DNA from: an uncultured Thiodictyon sp.
GTDB taxonomy: Bacteria; Pseudomonadota; Gammaproteobacteria; Chromatiales; Chromatiaceae
Direction: 5' to 3'
DNA: 64,000 nucleotides
Assembly (NCBI RefSeq): GCF_903946935.1
Contig: NZ_CAJAXH010000151.1
Coordinates: 19,029-83,028 of the forward strand
Shown: one piece after another, positions 26,563 through 35,751 of the stretch
How positions within the stretch are numbered: position 1 is the stretch's first letter
Layout: every line of letters starts with the position of its first letter
The notes under the pieces: generated by a model
Databases searched by the model: none
Told to the model about the DNA's origin: nothing
The model's input: the letters and a program-made list of their open reading frames with translations, nothing else
Program-made: the position numbers and the translations under genes

Positions 26563-26808
26563 GTGCAGCAAACCGTACTCAATCTCTCAGAAGCCAAGAC
26601 CTCGCTGTCTAAATTGGTCGACCGCGCGGCCGCCGGGGAGGAGATCGTGATCGCGAAGGCTGGCCGTCCACTCGCCAAGCTCGTGCCTCTGCGCACCCCC
26701 AACCGCCCACGCAGCCCCGGCGGCTGGCAGGGCAAGGTCCGGATCAGCGAGGACTTCGACGCACCGCTGCCGGCAGACATGCTTGATGCTTTCGAGGGTA
26801 AGGCATGA
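26563..26808 (+). CDS. Phd/YefM family antitoxin
   Basis: An 81-residue protein starting at GTG: QQTVLNLSEAKTSLSKLVDR, then AAAGEEIVIAKAGRPLAKLV, the Phd/YefM DNA-binding fold. The C-terminal tail ISEDFDAPLPADMLDAFEG is the usual toxin-binding segment. It overlaps the PIN toxin gene by ATGA. Likely autoregulated with its toxin. An ATG at 26425 is possible, but the extra residues are not antitoxin-like. Confidence 0.9.
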   Translation: MQQTVLNLSEAKTSLSKLVDRAAAGEEIVIAKAGRPLAKLVPLRTPNRPRSPGGWQGKVRISEDFDAPLPADMLDAFEGKA

Positions 26809-27191
26809 CCGACAGGTCGCGGCTGTTGCTGGATACTCATGTTTTCCTGTGGTGGAAGTTGGATGCCCCGCAGCTGAAGCCGGTCGCCCGCGATGCGATC
26901 AGCCGGGCCGACGTCGTTTTCGTCAGTGCTGCTTCCGCCTGGGAGGCGGCGATTAAGGCGCGCTTGGGAAAGTTGGAATTGACGGTGGACTTCGCCGAGG
27001 GCGTAAATGCGAGCGGTTTTGAACGGCTCCCCATCAGTTTTGAGCACGCCGCGGAGACCCGCAACCTGCCTGACCACCACCATGATCCGTTCGATCGCAT
27101 GCTGATCGCCCAGGCGCGCGTCGAGCGCTTGGTCGTGGTGACACATGATGCCTTGTTTGTACCCTATGGGCTGGACTTGATCCGGACCTAA
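26805..27191 (+). CDS. PIN-domain ribonuclease toxin (VapC-like)
   Basis: A 128-residue PIN protein. LLLDTHVFLWWKLD carries the first acidic residue, VSAASAWEAAIKARLGKL the conserved WE, and DHHHDPFDRMLIAQA the DPFDR acidic motif. This subtype pairs with Phd-like antitoxins. It is expected to cleave tRNA or other RNA when freed from its antitoxin. It begins within the antitoxin stop codon. Confidence 0.92.
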   Translation: MTDRSRLLLDTHVFLWWKLDAPQLKPVARDAISRADVVFVSAASAWEAAIKARLGKLELTVDFAEGVNASGFERLPISFEHAAETRNLPDHHHDPFDRMLIAQARVERLVVVTHDALFVPYGLDLIRT

Positions 27192-27284
27192 CGTTCCTTG
27201 CCAAGACCCGGATACATCCCTTTTCATGCCCGCATAGTAGGGTTAAACTGGCATCACCAAACGAAGGAATGGTGACCCGCCAAG

Positions 27285-27770
27285 ATGCCGACCCCACTCG
27301 AGTATTTCGTGAGCTACGCCCGCAAGGACCGGCCTCAGGTCGACGCGCTCCTGGACCTGCTGCGCCCGCGCCTCAAGATCGCGACCGGTCCGGGGTACGC
27401 CGAGTGGAACGACCGGATGATCCCCCTGGGCGCCGCCTGGCGTGCCGAGATCGACGCCGCCCTGACACGCTGCGCATTCGGACTCCTGCTGCTCTCGCCG
27501 GAGTTCTTCGCCAGTGACTTCATCGCCGCGAACGAGATCCCTCAATTCATCGAGTCCCTTGGCCCCAAGACCGTCGCCATCCACAAGCCCTTGGTCCCGG
27601 TGGGCCTCAAGCCCGTGCCGCTCGACGGCAGCGCGGATCTGAAGGGCATACAGCACGTTCAGGTCTTCCGCGACGACCAAGGGCGCTGGTTCAGCCAGAC
27701 CCGCGGCCATATCCGCGATGCCTTCGTGGACCAATTCGTCGCCGCGATGGTTGCCAAACTCCGGCCCTGA
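27285..27770 (+). CDS. TIR-domain protein
   Basis: A 161-residue single-domain TIR protein. It starts PTPLEYFVSYARKDRPQVD, followed by the alphaA/betaB pattern, YAEWNDRMIPLGAAWRAEID (BB-loop-like) and GLLLLSPEFFASDFIAANEI, whose Glu is a candidate NADase catalytic residue. Bacterial TIRs act as NAD-degrading or signalling effectors in antiviral systems. It is followed after 127 bp by the large NACHT protein, probably the same module. The start at 27285 has only a weak ribosome site (AAGGAATGG). Confidence 0.88.
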   Translation: MPTPLEYFVSYARKDRPQVDALLDLLRPRLKIATGPGYAEWNDRMIPLGAAWRAEIDAALTRCAFGLLLLSPEFFASDFIAANEIPQFIESLGPKTVAIHKPLVPVGLKPVPLDGSADLKGIQHVQVFRDDQGRWFSQTRGHIRDAFVDQFVAAMVAKLRP

Positions 27771-27777
27771 TCCAGCC

Positions 27778-27811
27778 CGTAGCCCGGATGGAGCGCTAGC
27801 GGAATCCGGGG
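27778..27811. repeat. Dispersed REP-like repeat
   Basis: GTAGCCCGGATGGAGCGC followed by TAGCGGAATCCGGGG, an imperfect inverted repeat of a kind common in proteobacterial intergenic DNA. A related segment lies near 21790. It separates the TIR and NACHT genes. Confidence 0.55.
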
Positions 27812-27897
27812 CGGCCTCGAAGACATTCGCGGAATCAGTGGCCTGCGGCGGGTGGCTGGATTTCTTACCCAGATGCACACAGAACACAGAGTGAAGG

Positions 27898-30800
27898 ATG
27901 ATGCCCGACACGCTTGAGCCGGTCCCCAACCTGATCGACGACGACAGCGTCGAGCGCATCACCCGCTTCAACGAGGGCGCCATCCAGGGTCTGCCGGCGG
28001 ACCTTCAGGACCAGTATGTCAGCGTCCAATCCGAGGGTATCGAACCCAGCTATCTGCTGATCTATGCCGAGAAGGAGCGCGAGGACGCGCTGAAGCTCCA
28101 CGAGGCATTGGCGGACCACTTGGTCGCCGGTGGCTGCGACTGGCAGATGCGCGATTGGCATGGCGTCCCGGTCGGCGAGCAGTGCGAGGAGACCCGCCGG
28201 ACCTGGCTTAGAGATGCCCGGCTGGTCTTGCTATTGCTCAGCGCCAGCCTGATCGCGGACCTGAAGAAGGGCGCGATCACCTTAGAGACCAAGCGCCCGC
28301 TGTTGCCCCTGGCGCTCAAGGAGGTCACACCGGACAAGCTTCAAGGCACAGCACTGGCTGGGCGCGCGATCTTTACCGACCAGGGCAAAGCCTGGATCAG
28401 CCGCAGCGGCGCCGGCCGTGATGCCTGGGTCGGGCGTGCGGCGGAGCAGATCCTCTGCCGCATCCAGACACGAGCGCCGCGCCGCGACCCGCTGGACTTC
28501 CTCGCACTGCCCCATCTGCGCCGTGCCGACGACTGCGACGACGGCCATTATGTGACCCAACTCTTGAAGGGCCAGGCCGACCCCGAGGGCCGCCCGGCCA
28601 TCGACTTCCTGCTCGACTGGCTGCGCAACCCGCAGGGCGATGTGTTCTGCGCGATCTTCGGCGAGCTTGGCATGGGCAAGACGACCCTGTGCCAGCGCTT
28701 GACCCGGGTGCTGCTGGACGGCCGCGCCAAAGACCCGGACCTGCCCCTGCCGGTCTACCTGGACCTGCGCGCCGTCAACACCATGGGCTGGGACTGGTCC
28801 AAGGGCGCGCCGGAGCTAGGACCCATGCTTGATCACCTGATCGGCAGCGCCTACAACATCCCGGTCGGCCAGGAGCGCCCCGGCGCCAAGCAAATCGCCC
28901 GGCTGGCCCAAGAACAGCGCGGCCTCATCCTGTTCGATGGGCTCGACGAGGCCATGAACCGGCTTACTCCTGAGCAATGTCGGCTGTTCATTCATCGGCT
29001 CTGGAGCATTCTGCCGCCCATTCTCTGGAAGCAGCCCCCAGGTGCGCCCAAGGACTGGCGTCGACCTGAGGGCGTCGGCCGCCTAGTCATGACCTGCCGC
29101 AGCCATTTCTTCCAAAGCCTCCAGGACCAACTCAACGCGCTGGACGGTCAGCAGCGAGACGTGGTCACTAGAGAGGACTATCTGTGGGTCACCCTCCTGC
29201 CCTTCTCGTCCGATCAGGTCGAAACCTATTTCCGCCAGGTTTTCTCCGACGACCCGGACCGGGCCGGACGGGTGATCGCGATGCTCGATCAGGTCCATGA
29301 CCTGCGCGAGCTGGGTAGTCGACCCTACAACCTGCGGCTGATCCAAGACCAAGTCGAGGCACTGGAGACGATCCAACGTGAGGGCGGCCGGGTTGGCATC
29401 GCAGACCTTTACGAGGGCATGGTCGGCCAATGGCTCCTTCGCGACGAGAAGAAGCATCGAATCAACCGCGACCACAAGTTGCTGCTGATGGAACGTTTGG
29501 CGCTGCGGCTCTGGTCCAGACAGCAGGGCGACCTGGCCTATGCCGACCTCAACGACTGGTTGATGGACCAGATCCTTGCCGAGCCGCGTTGGGAGAAGAT
29601 CGAATACCGCTCCTACTTGAGTCGCGATGAAGGCCCGGAGATCCTCAAGGAAGACCTGCGTAATGCGACCTTTATCGTCCGGGAGGGGCATGACCGCTTC
29701 CGCTTTGCGCACACCTCGATCATGGAGTTTTTCCTCGCCCGCACACTACACCGGGCGTTAGTCGAAGAGCGATTGGATGACTGGACGATACCGGTTCCGA
29801 GTCCTGAAACGCTTGATTTCCTAGGCGGGCTGATTACGGGCCGCGCGACGGGGGCCTGCCTTGCTGCACTAGCCCGTATCCGTGCGGCTTACCGGGCGCA
29901 GGTCAGCGAACTGGCGCTCGCTTATGCGCTGCGTGCCTATGACCTGGAACTGCCCGGCGCCGACTTTGCCGGTTTCCAACTCCAGGGGGCAGCGTTGCGC
30001 TTTCAACGCTGGCAGGGACAGAAAGACCAAGCCATGGATTGGCGAGGCGCAGACCTGTCCGGCGTCCGGCTCGACGGGGGGTGTTTCATCGACTGCGACT
30101 TTACCGGCAGCCGCTTCGACGGCGCGGACTTAGCCCGAACCTTGTTCGATCGCTGCCGGCTTGACCGGGTGAGTGCCAGGGGCGTGGACCTGACTGGTGC
30201 CGTGGTGCATGGATGCGGGGCTAATTCCTCAGATTTTGCGAGCGCTACGCTTTACCAAAGTCAATGGCTCTGCTTGCGCCCCGTCGGTTTACAGGGCCGC
30301 CCGCCGACACTGTTCACTGCGGCCCGCGATAACCCGCCGACTGGAGCATATCCTCAGGCGGTAGTCGGTCATCGTGGCGAGATCAATTGCTTGGTCGCAT
30401 CTCCCGACGGGCGTTGGCTCGTCTCCACTGGCTACGACGGCAGGATTCGGGTCTGTGACCCTGTGAGCGGGCGTTTCTTGCATTGTCTTGAAGACCAGCA
30501 AGACCGGGTCCGCGCTTTGGCGGTAGCGCCGAACGGTGCCTGGGTCGCCTCCGCGGGCTCAGACGGGGTTGTCCGGCTATGGGATCCAGTTCACGGCCGT
30601 CTGCTGCATCGCCTCGAAGCTCGGGAAGGCGCGGTGCTGGCCTTGGCTGTGGCTCCAGATGGGAACTGGCTGGCGTCGGCTACCAAGAGCAGCACTATGT
30701 ATATTTGGGAACCATCGAACGGGCGCTTGCTTCACCGTATCACCGGCCACTGGGGCAAAATATGGGCATTGGCGGCGGCCCCGAATGGCCATTGGCTCGC

Positions 30801-32072
30801 ATCCGCGAGTAACGATGGCAGGGTGCGGATTTGGGACCCGGTGACTGGTCGCTTTTTGCATATTTTTGAAGGGCACAGGGGTGGGGTTGTATCGCTTGCG
30901 GTGGCTCCGAACGGGACCTGGCTCGCCGCGGGCGGACGCGATGGTACGGTACGTTTTTGGATTCCAGGGTGCGGACGACTATTGCATGAAGCAATAGGCC
31001 ATAAGGCTAGGGTTCAGGCCCTGCTTTCCGCGCCCCACACACGTTGGCTAGCTACCGCAGGTGAAGATCGAAAAGTCCGGATTTGGAATATCGAAGCACT
31101 AAGATTGATTGTCACCATAGAAAGCCAAAGCGGCAGGATTTGGAGACTCGCTGCAGCCCCCGACGAGAGCTGGATTGCTTCCACGGACGCGAATGGGAGG
31201 GTGGCGTTCTGGAACCCGAAGAACGGCCGTTTTCTGCATGGCATTGAGGAATGTGAGAGTTCTGCGTGGGCTCTGGCCGCCGCTCCTCATGGGCGTTGGC
31301 TGGCCGCGGCGGGCGAAGACGGTGTCGTGCGACTCTGGGACCCCGCGAACGGCCGACTGATGCAATGCCTCGAAGGCCATTATAACCGCGTGCGTGCCCT
31401 GGCCGCTGGTCCGGACGGGCGGTGGCTCGCCGCCGCCGGCAATGATCGCAATGTGAGCATCTGGAACCCGGCGAGCGGACGGCAGTTGTACTTGCTTGAA
31501 GGGCATACAAACTGGGTTCAGGCCCTTACCGCGGCGCCAGACGGGAGTTGGCTCGCTTCAGCGGGCGATGATGGCAGAGTGCGGATATGGGATCCAGAGA
31601 GCGGACGACTTTTGCATCTGCTCCAAGGCCATCAGGGTATGGTGCAGGCGCTAACGGCGGCCCCAGATGGGCGTTGGCTTGCCTCAGCGGGTGCGTATGG
31701 CACGATCAATCTCTGGAATCCGGTGACCGGACAGCTACTCCAACAACTGGAAGGTCACCGGGGCCGCGTTTGGACTCTCGCCGTCGACCCGGAGGGCGCT
31801 GGCTTGCGTCGGCGGGCGCCGATGGACAAATCCGGATCTGGACGATTCAGCCCTGCGGCGGAGCGTTTTTCTGCAAGACCGCGCTTGAGAATCTCCCCGA
31901 GAGCAACTGGGTCGTCTGGCACGACCCTGACGGTCCTAACCGCCGCTGGGTCAGTTGGAGCCGCGACGCCTGGCGCTGGCTCGGCTGGCACGCCCCGCTG
32001 CCGGACGGCGAGCATTGGATGTACTACCCGATGGATGCCTTCCGCGCCGGGCCAGCGCCGGCGGAATCATGA
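27898..32072 (+). CDS. TIR-like/NACHT/pentapeptide/WD40 STAND protein (frameshifted near C terminus)
   Basis: One frame encodes 1397 residues. Residues ~50-150 are TIR-like (YLLIYAEKEREDALKLHEAL, then LVLLLLSASLIADL). The NACHT ATPase has Walker A GELGMGKTTLCQ near 255 and Walker B GLILFDGLDEAMN. Pentapeptide repeats start near 713 (DWRGADLSGVRLDGG). About 12 WD40 repeats follow from ~819 (GHRGEINCLVASPDGRWL...). At 31794-31797 a G is missing (GAGGGCGC where GAG GGG CGC is expected), after which the frame is non-conserved. The +1 frame restores the last WD blade (GGRWLASAGADGQIRIWTI) and a Trp-rich tail ending at 32072. Such proteins are sensor-effectors in conflict systems; the WD40 propeller probably senses a ligand. 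It works most likely with the upstream TIR gene. Whether the frameshift is real or a sequencing artefact is unknown. Confidence 0.8.
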
Positions 32073-32120
32073 CGGCCACCGTCTCTGCTGACCGCCGGCC
32101 GGTCAGCGTCAGGCGTTGGG

Positions 32121-32378
32121 TTAGCGGTCGCCTTCCGCCCCGATCAGGTCGGCAAGACTCGCGGCGTCGAAGATGCCGTCGAGCCAGGCGTCGAGTTGGG
32201 TGAGCGACGCGGCGTCGATGCGCCGTTCTCCCCAAGCCGGCAGGGCACCAAATCGGCGCGTCAACAGACGTTTGAGGCTGCTGACCTTGCCCGCAGTCTC
32301 ACCCTCAGCCTTGCCCTCAACCTTACCCTCGGCAAAGATCGACTGATAGGCCCGCGTGTCGACGGCGACGCAACATAG
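32121..32378 (-). pseudogene. C-terminal fragment of a DUF4351/Rpn-type nuclease-related gene
   Basis: The minus strand encodes AYQSIFAEGKVEGKAEGETA, then LKRLLTRRFGALPAWGERRI and LDAWLDGIFDAASLADLIGA, ending at a TAA at 32121. This matches the C-terminal DUF4351 tail of DUF2887/Rpn-family proteins, with their lysine/glutamate repeat. The N-terminal nuclease part is missing and no start codon is in frame at the break, so it is a remnant. Confidence 0.6.
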
Positions 32379-32403
32379 GGCTCTCTCGTGCAGCCCGAAA
32401 AAC

Positions 32404-32421
32404 TATCTCGCAAGACAGATA
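32404..32421. promoter_or_regulatory. Putative MarR operator upstream of marR
   Basis: TATCTCGCAAGACAGATA is an imperfect inverted repeat (TATCT...AGATA). Its first 15 bases recur with one change at 33003-33017. It lies 73 bp upstream of the marR-family start, so autorepression is likely. Inferred from repetition and symmetry. Confidence 0.65.
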
Positions 32422-32494
32422 CTATTGCCAAATCATCTTCCAAGCAACATAATTCCGGAACTGTCCAGCCGTTCAGCCCTAAGGAGTTGCCTGC

Positions 32495-32980
32495 ATGCAG
32501 GATGATCCGCCCGACGTGGTCGCCATGCACCGTGCGCACTGGCCGGAGACCTTCGATGCCCGGCTGCTGCCGTTCGTCGTGGCGCTCCACCGTGCGCGCG
32601 ATGGGCATATGAAGCGCTCCGCGGCCCTGAGCGCCCGCTATGGGCTTAGTCCGGCTGAGTTGGACGTGCTCGTCACGTTGCGCCGCTCGCCCCCACCCTG
32701 GGTGCTGACCCCTTCGATACTCCAGCGATCCGTGTTGATCACCTCCGGGGGCCTGGCCAAGATCCTGCAGCAATTGGAGGCCAAGGGGCTGGTCGAGCGC
32801 CTGACCGACAGCGCCGATCGGCGGGTCAAGCCAGTGCAGTTGACGGCGGCGGCGCTGCCCATCGTCGCGGCCGCCATCGGCGAGGTGATCGCCAGCACCG
32901 GTGGGTGGGTCAGGGCCACGTTGAGCGATGCGGAGATCGATCAGGTCACGGCGATACTGGGCAAACTCACGGCTGTCTGA
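32495..32980 (+). CDS. MarR-family transcriptional regulator
   Basis: A 161-residue winged-helix regulator: ALSARYGLSPAELDVLVTLR, the recognition region RSVLITSGGLAKILQQLEAK, and the wing KGLVERLTDSADRRVKPVQL (DxRxxxV/L signature). AAGGAG lies nine bases upstream of the ATG. It is followed by a TolC-like gene, and the same 15-bp motif occurs before both, so it probably represses itself and the efflux gene. Confidence 0.92.
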   Translation: MQDDPPDVVAMHRAHWPETFDARLLPFVVALHRARDGHMKRSAALSARYGLSPAELDVLVTLRRSPPPWVLTPSILQRSVLITSGGLAKILQQLEAKGLVERLTDSADRRVKPVQLTAAALPIVAAAIGEVIASTGGWVRATLSDAEIDQVTAILGKLTAV

Positions 32981-33002
32981 CAGACGCCCTGGTGATAATA
33001 TC

Positions 33003-33017
33003 TATCTCGCGAGACAG
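33003..33017. promoter_or_regulatory. Second putative MarR operator, upstream of tolC-like gene
   Basis: TATCTCGCGAGACAG contains the perfect palindrome TCTCGCGAGA. It matches the motif at 32404 in 14 of 15 positions. It lies about 170 bp ahead of the TolC-like gene and just after marR. Confidence 0.65.
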
Positions 33018-33186
33018 TTTGTCCCGTTGCAAGAGGAGTCCCCATGTTTCGTCGAGTTGCCTTGCGGGTCTCGGTCACGCGCTGGACGCCATGTCTATTG
33101 ACATTGAGCCCGCTCGGGCGGGTCGCCTATACTGTCCGGCTTCAAGGTCGACGGACCCCGCCGCCCCCTGTACCAGGATTTTTGTG

Positions 33187-34548
33187 ATGCGGACACTGCG
33201 CCCTTCCCTGATCGCCACCCTTGTGGTTGCGCCCGCCCTCATGATTCCCGGTGCGGGTCGCGCCGACGATCTGATCCAGATCTATGACCTCGCCGTGCAG
33301 AGCGATCCCCAGTTGCGTCAGGCGGAGCAAAAGCTCTTTGCCACGATGGAAACCCGGCCCCAGGCGCTCGCCCCCATGCTGCCGAATGTCGGGTTGCAGG
33401 GGACCGTCGACTACAACGATGTATCGTCCAAGTCGACGACCCAATTCGGGAGCTTCAACAATCGGGACAACTACAGCACCCAGAGCGGGAAGGCGGTGGT
33501 GACCCAGTCAGTCTACAACCGCGCCAACTGGATGACCCTGAAGCAGTCCGAGACCATCATCGCCCAGGCGGAGGCGCAGTTTCGCAGCGCCGAGATCGAT
33601 CTGATGGTGCGCACGACCCAGGCCTATTTCGATGTGCTGAAGGCCGCCGATGCGGTCACGGTATCGGAGGCCCTGGTGCGCGCGGACGAGCGCCAGTTGG
33701 AGCAGTCCCAGCAGCGGTTTCAGGTCGGGCTGGTGGCCATCACCGACGTCAATGACAGTCAGGCGGCCGCCGACAAGTCCAAGGCCGGTTTGATCCAGGC
33801 CAAGTCGGTCCTGGACAATGCCTGGGAGGCCTTGCGAGTGATCGTGGGGCCCATCCAACTGCCCCTGGCCCGGCTCGGCGACAAGCTGCCGCTGAGTCCG
33901 CCGCAGCCCAACGAGATCGGGCGCTGGGCCGATAGCGCCCAACGCAACAATTTCTCGATCGTCGCGGCGGTCGACGCCGCGGCCTCCGCCAAGACCAACA
34001 TCGAGATTCAGAAGTCCGGGTATTATCCGACCGTAGGGCTCCAGGCGAGCTATGGCAGCACACGCTCCGGCGCCCAGTACAATACCGACACCGATGCCGG
34101 ATTCATCGGCCTGACCCTGACGGTGCCGATCTACCAGGGCGGGGCAGTCGCCTCCCGCACCCGTCAGGCGGGCTACAACTTTCGCGCCGCCCAGGATCAA
34201 CTGGACCAGACCCGCCGCCAGGTGGACCAACAGGTTAAGGATGCCTTCCGCGGCATCAACTCCAGCATCGAGGACGTGAAGGCCCGCCAGGCGGCCGTGA
34301 AATCGGCGCGCTCCTCGCTCGAATCCACCCAGGCAGGTTTGGAGGTCGGCACCCGCACCCAGGTGGATGTGCTCAACGCCCAGCGCCAACTCTTCCAGGC
34401 GGAGTTCGACTATCTCGCCTCCCGCTATGCCTACATCCTTAACGGTGTCAAACTCCACCAGGCCACCAGCACGCTCACCCGGGACGTCCTGGCCAAGGGC
34501 AACGCCTGGCTGAATCCGGCCGATAAGGTGATGCCGCCGGCCTACTGA
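33187..34548 (+). CDS. TolC-family outer membrane efflux protein
   Basis: A 453-residue outer membrane channel protein with a signal peptide (RPSLIATLVVAPALMIPGAG RADD). It opens with DLIQIYDLAVQSDPQLRQAE, the usual TolC start, and has two homologous halves, each with long coiled helices (VKSARSSLESTQAGLEVGTR, TQVDVLNAQRQLFQAEFDY). It forms the trimeric exit duct for type I secretion or RND efflux. No inner membrane pump is adjacent. The start at 33187 is chosen for the signal peptide. Confidence 0.93.
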   Translation: MRTLRPSLIATLVVAPALMIPGAGRADDLIQIYDLAVQSDPQLRQAEQKLFATMETRPQALAPMLPNVGLQGTVDYNDVSSKSTTQFGSFNNRDNYSTQSGKAVVTQSVYNRANWMTLKQSETIIAQAEAQFRSAEIDLMVRTTQAYFDVLKAADAVTVSEALVRADERQLEQSQQRFQVGLVAITDVNDSQAAADKSKAGLIQAKSVLDNAWEALRVIVGPIQLPLARLGDKLPLSPPQPNEIGRWADSAQRNNFSIVAAVDAAASAKTNIEIQKSGYYPTVGLQASYGSTRSGAQYNTDTDAGFIGLTLTVPIYQGGAVASRTRQAGYNFRAAQDQLDQTRRQVDQQVKDAFRGINSSIEDVKARQAAVKSARSSLESTQAGLEVGTRTQVDVLNAQRQLFQAEFDYLASRYAYILNGVKLHQATSTLTRDVLAKGNAWLNPADKVMPPAY

Positions 34549-34593
34549 CGGGTGCCAGGATCGATTGGGATGCATGGTATGAAAAGCGACTCT

Positions 34594-34625
34594 TCATTGG
34601 CGTTCATTGGCGTTCATTGGCGGAC
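34594..34625. repeat. Single end of dispersed element family A
   Basis: Three tandem copies of the decamer TCATTGGCGT ending in CATTGGCGGAC, the same end sequence as in the elements at 1326-1649 and 43622-43774. No inverted partner arm was found nearby. It ends 11 bp before the aroC start. Confidence 0.7.
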
Positions 34626-34636
34626 CCAACCTTCTT

Positions 34637-35740
34637 ATGTCTGGTAACAGCCTCGGCAAGCTCTTCGTGGTCACCGGGTTCGGTGAGAGTCACGGCCCGG
34701 CGATCGGCGGGATCGTCGACGGCTGCCCGCCGGGGCTGGCACTCTGCGCGGCGGACCTGCAACTGGACCTGGACCGGCGCAAGCCCGGCCAGTCGCGCCA
34801 TACCACCCAGCGGCGCGAATCCGACCAGGTGGAGATCCTGTCCGGGGTCTTTGAGGGTGTCACCACCGGTGCGCCCATTGGCCTGCTGATCCGCAACGAG
34901 GACCAGCGCTCCAAGGACTATTCGGAGATCGCCGACCGTTACCGCCCCGGCCACGCGGACTACACCTACGATCAAAAATACGGCCGGCGCGACTATCGCG
35001 GCGGCGGCCGCTCCTCGGCGCGCGAGACCGCGGTGCGGGTGGCGGCCGGGGCCATCGCCAAGAAAGTCCTGTTGGAGCGTTGCGGTGTCCTGGTGCGCGG
35101 CTTCCTCTCGCAACTCGGCCCGATCCGCCCCCGCGGGTTCGACTGGGCGGAGGTGGAGCGCAACCCCTTTTTCTGTCCCTGCGCGCAGACGGTGCCGGAG
35201 CTTGAGGCCTACATGGACGACTTGCGCAAGGAGGGTAACTCCATCGGCGCGGCCGTGACCGTGATCGCCAGCGGCATGCCGGCCGGGCTAGGCGAGCCCA
35301 TCTTCGACCGGCTGGACGCGGACCTGGCGCACGCGCTGATGAGCATCAACGCGGTCAAGGGGGTCGAGATCGGGGCCGGTTTCGATTGCATCGAGCAGAA
35401 GGGGACCGAGCACCGCGACGAGCTGACCCCGGCGGGTTTTCTGTCCAACCATGCCGGCGGCATCTTGGGCGGGATCTCATCCGGGCAGGACATCCGCGCC
35501 CGCATCGCGCTCAAACCCACCTCCAGCCTGCGGCTGCCGGGGCGCACCATCGGCACCGACGGGCAGGCCAAGGAGGTGATCACCACCGGCCGCCATGATC
35601 CCTGTGTCGGCATCCGTGCCACCCCCATTGCCGAGGCGATGGTCGCAATCGTCCTGCTCGACCATTGGTTGCGTAACCGCGCGCAGAACGGCGATGTGAT
35701 CCCGCCGACCCCGCCGATCCCGGCCGCGGCGCCCCGCTGA
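34637..35740 (+). CDS. aroC: Chorismate synthase
   Basis: A 367-residue AroC, which converts EPSP to chorismate using reduced FMN. Signatures are [20 protein letters not shown], then [28 protein letters not shown] and the C-terminal [20 protein letters not shown]. Length is normal. No Shine-Dalgarno is evident because a family A repeat abuts the start. An MFS gene follows after 11 bp. Confidence 0.98.
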   Translation: MSGNSLGKLFVVTGFGESHGPAIGGIVDGCPPGLALCAADLQLDLDRRKPGQSRHTTQRRESDQVEILSGVFEGVTTGAPIGLLIRNEDQRSKDYSEIADRYRPGHADYTYDQKYGRRDYRGGGRSSARETAVRVAAGAIAKKVLLERCGVLVRGFLSQLGPIRPRGFDWAEVERNPFFCPCAQTVPELEAYMDDLRKEGNSIGAAVTVIASGMPAGLGEPIFDRLDADLAHALMSINAVKGVEIGAGFDCIEQKGTEHRDELTPAGFLSNHAGGILGGISSGQDIRARIALKPTSSLRLPGRTIGTDGQAKEVITTGRHDPCVGIRATPIAEAMVAIVLLDHWLRNRAQNGDVIPPTPPIPAAAPR

Positions 35741-35751
35741 ACCCCGCGCCC

